Positions 57,694 to 64,000 of a stretch of 64,000 nt of DNA are shown piece by piece. Below the pieces are notes generated by a model that worked only from the letters and a program-made list of their open reading frames with translations, did not search any database and was not told where the DNA came from. Each line of letters begins with the position of its first letter. The stretch's first letter is position 1. The translations under genes and the position numbers were made by a program. The DNA comes from Paracoccus chinensis (GTDB lineage: Bacteria > Pseudomonadota > Alphaproteobacteria > Rhodobacterales > Rhodobacteraceae): positions 1 through 64,000 of the forward strand of contig NZ_FNGE01000011.1 in assembly GCF_900102885.1 (NCBI RefSeq). Direction: 5' to 3'.

Positions 57694-58380
57694 ATGAGCC
57701 TTGACGACATCCGGCAGCGTATCGAGACGGCGGCCCGAGCGGCGGGTCGTGACACTGCGGACGTGACCCTGATCGCGGTCAGCAAGCTGCAGCCCGACGC
57801 GCGGGTGATAGCCGCGCTGGATGCAGGCCAGCGCGTGTTTGGCGAGAATTATGTGCAGGAGGCGCAGCGGAAATGGCCCGCGCTGCGCGACGGCCGCCCG
57901 GGGGTCGAGCTGCACCTGATCGGCCCGCTGCAGTCCAACAAGGCGCGCGCCGCAGTCGAGCTGTTCGACGCGATCCACAGCCTGGACCGCCCCTCGCTGG
58001 CACAGCGGCTGGCGCGCAGCGTGCAGGACCTGGGCCGCACGCCCCGGATGTTCGTGCAGGTAAACACCGGGGACGAGCCCCAGAAGGCGGGCATCCTGCC
58101 TGCCGAGGCGGACGGCTTCATCGCGCTCTGCCGCAGCCTCGATCTTCCGGTCGCAGGCTGCATGTGCATCCCGCCGGAAGGAGAAGACCCGCTGCCGCAT
58201 TTCCGTCTGCTGCGCGTGATCGCCGAACGGAACGGCCTGAACGGCCTATCCATGGGCATGAGCGCGGATTTCGAGACCGCCATCGCCGAGGGGGCGACCC
58301 ATGTGCGGGTGGGCAGCGCAATCTTCGGCGAACGACCGAAGAGGGCAGCCGGAGACGCGGACCCGGCATCCTCGGACTAG
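57694..58380 (+). CDS. yggS: PLP homeostasis protein, YggS family
   Basis: 228 aa PLP-binding alanine-racemase-fold protein. It has LIAVSKLQPDARVIAAL (PLP Lys), FGENYVQEAQRKW, LHLIGPLQSNKA, and GLSMGMSADFETAIAEGATHVRVG in part. The ATG at 57694 follows AAAGGATGG. It binds PLP and balances vitamin B6 and amino-acid pools; no enzyme activity is known. Confidence 0.94.
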   Translation: MSLDDIRQRIETAARAAGRDTADVTLIAVSKLQPDARVIAALDAGQRVFGENYVQEAQRKWPALRDGRPGVELHLIGPLQSNKARAAVELFDAIHSLDRPSLAQRLARSVQDLGRTPRMFVQVNTGDEPQKAGILPAEADGFIALCRSLDLPVAGCMCIPPEGEDPLPHFRLLRVIAERNGLNGLSMGMSADFETAIAEGATHVRVGSAIFGERPKRAAGDADPASSD

Positions 58381-58926
58381 GGTCCGGCGAGGTCGCCATG
58401 GTTGCCAGGGCATGCCTGAGCCGACTGCACCCCCTTCTGGCCAGATGCCCGATATTCTTGATCCGGAAGGATGCCGCCGCATCCTCCGGTCCAGCAAGCG
58501 GAAGCCCGCAGCCTGAAGAGCGGCGTCGCATCTCCCGATGCGGAACCGTTTGGGAGCGGGCCAACTCCTGTGGAGTGTCCCCAATGACGGACGCGCTGTA
58601 CCGTTCCGCAGGTATGGCTGGAGATACCGGGACAAGGCGCCGGAACGCTGGGCCGGATGCCCAAGGGGGCTGGCCGTGGCGCAGACTGTCGCATGCCGAA
58701 GTCGGCGACATGGCCGTCGATTACCCACTCGCGTCATATCTGAAACACGCCAGAGACATCATCCCAGGAACATAACACAGGCGGGATTGCAGCCGCAGCG
58801 TCCGGACCGGCAGGACGACCTTGGCACACTTTCCGGCAGGCGTTCACCTTCCATTGCGGAACGCATGAACTGCCGCCAGACCCGCGCCTCCGGTCTGACT
58901 GGCGAGCCTCGGGCAGATAGGATTCC
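58381..58926. other. Gene-poor segment between yggS and the PAS gene
   Basis: 546 bp with no gene I can support. Several overlapping frames are open only because of the base composition. The best small candidate is 58584-58775 on the plus strand (63 codons, MTDALYRSAGMAGDTG..., GGAG eight bases before its ATG), but it resembles nothing I know. No tRNA, terminator with T run, or transposase motif was seen. Confidence 0.5.
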
Positions 58927-60507
58927 TCAGGCTGCTCCTGCCGTCGCCCGAGTTGCCGCGCTGCCCGAGGGCTCCCGTCCTGCTAGCAAGACGGCTGCGT
59001 CCGTGGTCAGCGTGCCCGTCATCGGGGGGGCGAACTGCACCATCCGGCGGCCGGCCGACAAGGGGCGCACCCGCCAGGACAGGATCGAGCGGTCGGGTCC
59101 CGCGATCGCGCCCTGCAGGGGGGCCTCGCCCCGGTCCGAGGCGAGCGCGCGGCGCAGGCTCTGGTAGCCGGGGCTGTCCGCCGCGATGCGCCGCCACAGG
59201 TCCAGGTAGCCGCGCAGGCTCTCGGCCGCCCTGGCGCCCCAGATTGCTTCGAAGGCGCGGTTTGCGCTGAGCACGCGACCGTCCGAATCGAAGATGGCGA
59301 CCGCCGCGTCGATCCCGTCCAGGATCTCGGCCCCAAGCGACAATTCTGCCTTGAAGCGGCGCGTCATGGCGATCTCGCCCGTGATGTCCTCGAACAGGAA
59401 GGCGATAGCCCCATCGGGGTGGGGGCGCCCGGTCACCCGATAGGTCTGTCCGCCCGGCAGCGACCAGGTCTCGACATGGCGGCCCGAGGCCGCCTCGGCC
59501 TCCAGGGTGGCGATGGTGTTGCGCCAGCTGGCATAGTCCTTGGGCTCGGGCACCATGCGCAGCTCGCGCAAGCCATCCAGCAGCGCGTGCAGGGTGGGGC
59601 GGGCGGTCAGAAAGCCGATGGACAGCCCTGTCAGGTCCATCAGGGCCGGGTTGAACAGCTGAAGCCGCCGATCGCGGTCGAAGATCGCAAGCCCCGTCGG
59701 CAGGTCGGCGAAGGTCTTGGTCAGCGTCTGGACAAATTCGCGCAGGCTGCGCTCGGCCCGCACGGCGCTGTCGGCGGGCACCGCGAAGATCGTGCGGTGC
59801 CCCTCGCCCGGCTGCAGGTGACAGTCGAACCAGCGCAGCTGCTCGTCGCCCTCGATCTGGGCGCGGGTCGTGCCCTCGGCCTCGGGCGGCAGGGTGATCA
59901 GGCGCGGCAGGGGCCAGCGCGTTTCGTCCGTCAGCTGCGCCTCGACCGCGCAGAGATAGGCGGCATTCGCCCAGACCACCGCGCCCGCGTCATTCTCGCG
60001 CCAGATCAGCACCGGGGCATGATCGACCGAGTCCCGCAGGATCGACAGCTCATCCTCCAGCGCGGCAAGGGAGTGGGCGTTGACGGTGATCCCGGCATGT
60101 TCGAGCCGCGGGTCCACGACCTCGATCCGGACAAGCCCGCTGCCCAGGTTCTGCAGGTCCAGGCGCAAGCCGGAAAGGCCCCCCTGCGCCGCCAGCGTGG
60201 CCGTGCCGTCCTGCGCCGCCAATTCCAGAAGGCGCTGGGGTTCATCGAACCGCTGGGCAAGCCAGGTCCAGAGCTGCGCCCAGTCCCCTTCACCAGGAAG
60301 GGCCTCGATCAGCGTCTTGGCCGGGCCGGTCGCGTCGATCAGGCAACGGTCGCGGAACAGGAAGGCGACCGGCTCGGCGTCGGGGCGCGCCGCAGGGGTC
60401 CGTTGCGCGCGCCGTCCCATGCCTGTCCACTGCGCCAGGGCGAGTCCGACCAGGACCGAGACAACCCCTGCCGCAAGGGCCAGCCCCACCGTGATGCCAT
60501 CCGTCAT
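58927..60507 (-). CDS. PAS-domain protein without kinase domain
   Basis: 526 aa. One N-terminal membrane segment (VGLALAAGVVSVLVGLAL), then at least three PAS-like modules: DHAPVLIWRENDAGAVVWAN, LPTGLAIFDRDRRLQLFNPAL and DGIDAAVAIFDSDGRVLSANRAF. The C-terminus ends in Ala/Gly-rich sequence; no phospho-His or ATPase motif exists. It follows regB in the same direction (81-bp gap), so it may modulate RegB or a partner kinase. Role unproven. Confidence 0.85.
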   Translation of the reverse strand: MTDGITVGLALAAGVVSVLVGLALAQWTGMGRRAQRTPAARPDAEPVAFLFRDRCLIDATGPAKTLIEALPGEGDWAQLWTWLAQRFDEPQRLLELAAQDGTATLAAQGGLSGLRLDLQNLGSGLVRIEVVDPRLEHAGITVNAHSLAALEDELSILRDSVDHAPVLIWRENDAGAVVWANAAYLCAVEAQLTDETRWPLPRLITLPPEAEGTTRAQIEGDEQLRWFDCHLQPGEGHRTIFAVPADSAVRAERSLREFVQTLTKTFADLPTGLAIFDRDRRLQLFNPALMDLTGLSIGFLTARPTLHALLDGLRELRMVPEPKDYASWRNTIATLEAEAASGRHVETWSLPGGQTYRVTGRPHPDGAIAFLFEDITGEIAMTRRFKAELSLGAEILDGIDAAVAIFDSDGRVLSANRAFEAIWGARAAESLRGYLDLWRRIAADSPGYQSLRRALASDRGEAPLQGAIAGPDRSILSWRVRPLSAGRRMVQFAPPMTGTLTTDAAVLLAGREPSGSAATRATAGAA

Positions 60508-60588
60508 GCGCCGTCCGCCGCGTCCTGTCCGGCGAGCGTGATAGCAGCTTGCGCCTTAAGAAATGGTTAAGCGGCAACCATGCCGCGA

Positions 60589-61935
60589 TCAATCCGCGAT
60601 TGCGGGGTTGGGCCCGAGGGCGGCACGATCATCGGCCAGGATCGCCGCCTGGGGCCAGGTCACCCGGGCGACCGCGCCCTCCCGGTTGAAGAAGGCCACC
60701 GTGCCACCGCTGCGTTCCAGCAGCGTCCGCGCGATGAAGAGGCCGAGTCCCATCCCCTCGTAGGGGCCAGAGGACGTCCCCGCCTTTCGGGTGGACAGAT
60801 AGGGCTCGCCCAACCGTCCCAGCAGATGGGGCGGATAGCCTGGGCCGTCGTCCCGGATCTCCACCACGATCCGGCCGTGCTCGTGGCTGGCGTGGACCTC
60901 GACATTGGCCGAGGCGAAATCGACCGCGTTCTGGATGAGGTTGCGCAGGGCGTGGATCAGCCCCGCGTCGCGCCGGATGACCAGGGCGCCCGCCGCGCCA
61001 AGCTCCATTCCGATCCGGGCGCCGCGCTGGCGGTGGGGCGCCGCGGCCTCGTCCAGCACATCGGCCAAGGGCGCGGAATGCAGCAGCAGGTCGTCCTTGC
61101 CGGCCGAGCCCATGCTGCGCAGGATGTCGCGGCAGCGATCGACCGAGCGGCGCAGTTCGGCCAGGTCCTCGGCGATCTCGGGGCGGTCCGCGAACTCGTC
61201 GGCGAGTTCGCCCGCGATCAGCTTGATGGTGGCAAGGGGCGTGCCCATCTCGTGCGCGGCCGCCGCGACGACCCCGCCGAGGTGCTGCAGCCGCTGCTCG
61301 CGCGCGAGCCCCATCTGCGTCGCGGCCAGCGCGTCCGCCGTCGCGCGCAGATCCGACGAGACGCGCCAGACACAGAGGGCGAAGAAGGCGCCGCCGATGA
61401 ACAGTTCCAGCACGCGCCCGACATACAGCGCCACCTCGGGGCGCAGGGGTCCGGGCAGGAAGGTCAGCGGCACGCCCGCGCCCGTCATCACCACCAACAT
61501 CGCCGCCGTGGTGGCTGCCAGCACGAGGATGTGGCGCAGGGGCAGCACCGTTGCGCCGATGGTCAGGGGCGACAGCACGAACAGCGCGAAGGGATTGCCG
61601 ATGCCGCCGGTCAGGGTCAGCAGCGCCCCCGTCTGCAGCGTGTCGAAGCCCAGCTGCGCCAGCGCATGCCGGTCATCCGTACGCTGCACCCTGATGCCCA
61701 GGAGCAGGTTCATCGCAACCGCTGCCGCCATCACCAGTGCCACGGGGGCCAAGGGGAAGCGCGCGCCCACGGCCCAGGCCCCCACGACCGCTGCGGCCTG
61801 TCCCACAAGCGCGATCCAGCGGGCGGCGATCAGCGTGCGCGGGCGGACGGGTCCTGGACGAAGGCGGCCCTGCAGGAGCCTTGCGCCGTTGGTGGCGGGC
61901 AGAGGGTCGTGGCGTGTGGAAAACTTCGGTGGCAT
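60589..61935 (-). CDS. regB: Redox-sensing histidine kinase RegB (PrrB)
   Basis: 448 aa membrane kinase with six hydrophobic segments. The ubiquinone-binding heptapeptide GGIGNPF is at residues 110-116, the phospho-His at 228 in AAAHEMGTPLATIK, the redox-active Cys at 268 (SVDRCRDILRSMG), and ATPase motifs NLIQNAVDFA and YEGMGLGLFIARTLL. It controls energy genes (respiration, CO2 and nitrogen fixation, denitrification) through RegA. It is divergent from senC with 75 bp between. Confidence 0.95.
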   Translation of the reverse strand: MPPKFSTRHDPLPATNGARLLQGRLRPGPVRPRTLIAARWIALVGQAAAVVGAWAVGARFPLAPVALVMAAAVAMNLLLGIRVQRTDDRHALAQLGFDTLQTGALLTLTGGIGNPFALFVLSPLTIGATVLPLRHILVLAATTAAMLVVMTGAGVPLTFLPGPLRPEVALYVGRVLELFIGGAFFALCVWRVSSDLRATADALAATQMGLAREQRLQHLGGVVAAAAHEMGTPLATIKLIAGELADEFADRPEIAEDLAELRRSVDRCRDILRSMGSAGKDDLLLHSAPLADVLDEAAAPHRQRGARIGMELGAAGALVIRRDAGLIHALRNLIQNAVDFASANVEVHASHEHGRIVVEIRDDGPGYPPHLLGRLGEPYLSTRKAGTSSGPYEGMGLGLFIARTLLERSGGTVAFFNREGAVARVTWPQAAILADDRAALGPNPAIAD

Positions 61936-62010
61936 GATGCGGGCCTTGCCTCGTTGGCGTGACGGTTGATAGCCACGGGCGCCGAACGCGGCAACGAAGA
62001 GGATGGACGC

Positions 62011-62634
62011 ATGACCGACCGCCGATTGATGATGCTGGGGCTTCTTGCCACCGTGCTGGTGCTGCTGACGGGATGGCTGTGGCTGCGTCCCGCCTCGGGC
62101 GATCCCTTTGCCGGCTGCCGCCGCTCGGTCGTGGCAGGCGGGGCAGGATCGCTGGGCGGCAGCTTTACATTGACGGACGAAACCGGCGCTCGGGTGACGG
62201 AGGCGCAGGTCTTCGACCGGCCGTCAATCTTCTACATGGGCTATACCTATTGCCCGGATGTCTGCCCCATGGATGCCGCGCGCAACGCTGCTGCCGTGGA
62301 CATTCTGGCCGAGCAGGGCATGTCCGTGAAGCCCGTCTTCCTGTCGGTCGATCCGGCGCGCGACACGCCCGAAAGATTGCGCGAGTTCACCGACGCCATG
62401 CATCCCGAAATGCTGGGCATTACCGGATCGCCCGAAGAGGTGACGGCCGTCAGCCAGGCCTGGCGCGGCTATTTCCGGTTGAACGATGCCGAGGACAAGG
62501 AAAACTATCTGGTCGATCACACCACCCAGAGTTTTCTGGTTCTTCCGGGTCATGGAACGGTCGAGTTCTTTACCCGCGACACCAGCCCGGAACAGATGGC
62601 CGAACAGATCGCCTGTTTTGTCGACGCTGCGTGA
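62011..62634 (+). CDS. senC: SCO1/SenC family copper chaperone
   Basis: 207 aa membrane-anchored thioredoxin-fold protein (one N-terminal segment). Copper ligands are CPDVC and the His in LVDHTTQSF. It is needed for cytochrome oxidase CuA/CuB assembly and, as PrrC, affects RegBA signalling. GAGGATGG precedes the ATG. It lies between regB and regA as in Rhodobacter. Confidence 0.94.
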   Translation: MTDRRLMMLGLLATVLVLLTGWLWLRPASGDPFAGCRRSVVAGGAGSLGGSFTLTDETGARVTEAQVFDRPSIFYMGYTYCPDVCPMDAARNAAAVDILAEQGMSVKPVFLSVDPARDTPERLREFTDAMHPEMLGITGSPEEVTAVSQAWRGYFRLNDAEDKENYLVDHTTQSFLVLPGHGTVEFFTRDTSPEQMAEQIACFVDAA

Positions 62635-62670
62635 TCTCCGGCTGATACAAATCGCGCAATTCCACCATCG

Positions 62671-62684
62671 ATGATCCTGATCAA
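62671..62684 (+). promoter_or_regulatory. FNR-type box before regA
   Basis: ATGAT-CCTG-ATCAA matches TTGAT-N4-ATCAA with one mismatch. It ends 15 bases before the regA ATG, a position better suited to repression or to an unusual start site than to class II activation. Confidence 0.4.
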
Positions 62685-62699
62685 GAAAACGAGATCGAC

Positions 62700-63254
62700 A
62701 TGAACGCAGAAAATGCCGCCCGCATTGGCGAGGACCCCAGCCTGCTTCTGGTCGATGATGACGAGATTTTCGTGACGCGGCTTTCCCGCGCGATGGAGCG
62801 CCGGGGTTTCCAGCCCCGGATCGCCACCAGCGTGGCCGCCGCGCGCGAGATGGTGGCTCAGGCCGCCCCAGCCTATGCTGTGGTCGATCTGCGGCTTGAG
62901 GATGGCAGCGGACTAGATGTTGTGGATGCCCTGCGGTCACGCCGAGAGAGCTGCCGCATCGTGGTGCTGACAGGCTATGGCGCGATCGCCACGGCGGTTG
63001 CGGCCGTCAAGATGGGCGCTGCGGATTACCTGTCGAAGCCCGCCGATGCCGACGAGGTGATGAATGCCCTGCTGGCACAGGCAAACGCATTGCCGCCGCC
63101 GCCCGAAAATCCGATGTCGGCCGATCGCGTCCGCTGGGAACATATCCAGCGCGTCTTCGAACAATGCGACAGGAATGTCAGCGAAACGGCACGCCGCCTG
63201 CATATGCATCGGCGCACGCTGCAGCGCATTCTCGCCAAGCGAAGCCCGCGCTGA
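62700..63254 (+). CDS. regA: Response regulator RegA (PrrA)
   Basis: 184 aa. Receiver with LLVDDDEIFVTRL and phospho-Asp in VVDLRLEDGSGLDV, Lys in YLSKPADADEV, a four-proline linker (LPPPPENPMS) and a Fis-type helix-turn-helix NVSETARRLHMHRRTLQRIL. It is the DNA-binding partner of RegB and is almost identical in motif order to Rhodobacter RegA. Confidence 0.96.
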   Translation: MNAENAARIGEDPSLLLVDDDEIFVTRLSRAMERRGFQPRIATSVAAAREMVAQAAPAYAVVDLRLEDGSGLDVVDALRSRRESCRIVVLTGYGAIATAVAAVKMGAADYLSKPADADEVMNALLAQANALPPPPENPMSADRVRWEHIQRVFEQCDRNVSETARRLHMHRRTLQRILAKRSPR

Positions 63255-63324
63255 AATTTTCGGGTTGCGGCTTCCCGAAGGATTTGCCATTCGGTCGTTC
63301 CATTTCGCGCGAAAGGAATGAGCA

Positions 63325-63648
63325 TTGGAAATAGACATGGACTCGATGTCGCTGGATGATCTGCGCGACCTGCGCAACCAGATTGATCGGGCGATCAGCT
63401 CCTACGAAACCCGCCGCCGCAAGGAGGCAATGGCCGCGCTGGAGCGGACCGCCAAGGAGTTGGGGTTCAACCTGAATGAGCTGACCGGCGCCTCGTCCCG
63501 CGGCCGTCGTGGCGGTTCGGGCGAAGGCCAGGCCAAATACGCCCATCCCGAAAATCCCAGCCAGACCTGGTCCGGCCGGGGCCGCCGCCCGCGCTGGGTG
63601 ACCGAGCAGATCGAATCCGGCAAGTCGCTGGAAGACCTACGGGCCTGA
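63325..63648 (+). CDS. hvrA: H-NS-family regulator (HvrA/Spb-like)
   Basis: 107 aa nucleoid protein. N-terminal coiled oligomerisation part (LDDLRDLRNQIDRAISSYE) and C-terminal DNA-binding motif YAHPENPSQTWSGRGRRPRW. It probably starts with TTG at 63325 (GAAAGGAATG just upstream); ATG at 63337 is the alternative. The gene order regA-hvrA is that of Rhodobacter capsulatus, where HvrA affects photosynthesis and nitrogen genes. Confidence 0.9.
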   Translation: MEIDMDSMSLDDLRDLRNQIDRAISSYETRRRKEAMAALERTAKELGFNLNELTGASSRGRRGGSGEGQAKYAHPENPSQTWSGRGRRPRWVTEQIESGKSLEDLRA

Positions 63649-63669
63649 CGGCCTCGGCCCGCGCGGGCT

Positions 63670-64000
63670 TCAGCCGTCCAGGCGGGCCATCAGCGCGGCG
63701 AAACGATCCAGGAAGGCTGCGCGCGTCTCGGTCGGCGGGCGCAGCCGGATCGCCAGCCCCCCGGTGCTCGCACCTGGGGGCAGCGGAAACAGGCGGTCCG
63801 CCTCGGCAGGGCTGAAGCCGGCGATCTCGACTGCCTCGAGACGGGCGGACAGCCGGTCGGCCTGCTTGATCTGCGCCTTCATCACTCGCGGAATTACCGC
63901 CGGAAGCCCGAAGCGGCGATGCACCGCCGCAGCGATCCGGGCGTCCATCTCGCGGTAGCCCGGCCCCAGCGCCGCCTTGACCGGCGAGATCATGTCGCCG
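63670..64000 (-). CDS. HD-domain hydrolase, 5' partial
   Basis: The C-terminal ~110 residues of an HD-family (YfbR-like 5'-nucleotidase) protein. It reads GDMISPVKAALGPGYREMDARI with AAVHRRFGLPA, then KQADRLSARLEAVEIAGFSPAEA, in part. The catalytic HD residues lie outside the window. The frame is open to the window end; the start is beyond 64000. Confidence 0.8.
   Translation of the reverse strand, partial: GDMISPVKAALGPGYREMDARIAAAVHRRFGLPAVIPRVMKAQIKQADRLSARLEAVEIAGFSPAEADRLFPLPPGASTGGLAIRLRPPTETRAAFLDRFAALMARLDG

Noticed and set aside
63655..63672. GC-rich hairpin after hvrA as a terminator
   Set aside because: Stem is short, has no T run and runs into the stop of the convergent HD gene.

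Overview
The window is high-GC alphaproteobacterial chromosome, most likely Paracoccus or a close relative in the Rhodobacteraceae. The grounds are a xoxF / cytochrome c553i / flhA / gfa / fghA methanol-formaldehyde cluster, a regB-senC-regA-hvrA redox locus, a PhyR-NepR-EcfG stress locus and a leuS-lptE-holA block. Species identity is inference from gene content and order.

Left part (1-9014): a respiratory selenocysteine formate dehydrogenase operon, fdnG (5' end outside the window; in-frame UGA at 470-472 followed by a SECIS hairpin), fdnH, fdnI and fdhE. It continues without gaps into selA, selB and the selenocysteine tRNA gene selC, then a terminator. Enzyme, assembly factor and the Sec-decoding genes except selD are therefore in one block.

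9027-24883: a one-carbon oxidation region. It holds a lanthanide-type PQQ methanol dehydrogenase (XoxF, with the Asp-x-Asp signature and an unusual 119-residue Ala/Pro-rich tail), its cytochrome c, XoxJ, a CxxxCW rhodanese-like protein, two YVTN beta-propellers, an MxaD-like protein, a Ped-type ABC system (binding protein, propeller, ATPase, ABC-2 permease) and three secreted proteins of unknown function. S-formylglutathione hydrolase, a GNAT, a ClpP, glutathione-dependent formaldehyde dehydrogenase and Gfa follow. Together with FdnGHI this gives a methanol -> formaldehyde -> S-hydroxymethylglutathione -> S-formylglutathione -> formate -> CO2 route in about 25 kb.

24975-39010: housekeeping genes around the probable chromosome origin. 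grpE-hrcA and rph-rdgB-hemW lead into parB-parA-rsmG-mnmG-mnmE-rho-hemJ on the minus strand, then a 460-bp gene-free segment with DnaA boxes (36376-36835, candidate oriC), then aroE-coaE-dnaQ on the plus strand. Two parS-like palindromes overlap the 5' ends of rsmG and mnmG. Genes from parB to dnaQ point away from the candidate origin.

39038-58380: a YihY-type membrane protein; the general stress response locus (histidine kinase, EcfG sigma, a 48-aa NepR, divergent PhyR, and an EcfG-type promoter); a beta-carbonic anhydrase; a glycosyltransferase/MFS group; GST; a flavoprotein; holA-lptE-leuS-DUF3576; a strongly translated porin; and yggS.

58381-64000: 546 bp with no convincing gene, a PAS protein lacking a kinase core, RegB, divergent SenC-RegA, an HvrA/H-NS-like protein and the 3' part of an HD-domain hydrolase that runs off the end.
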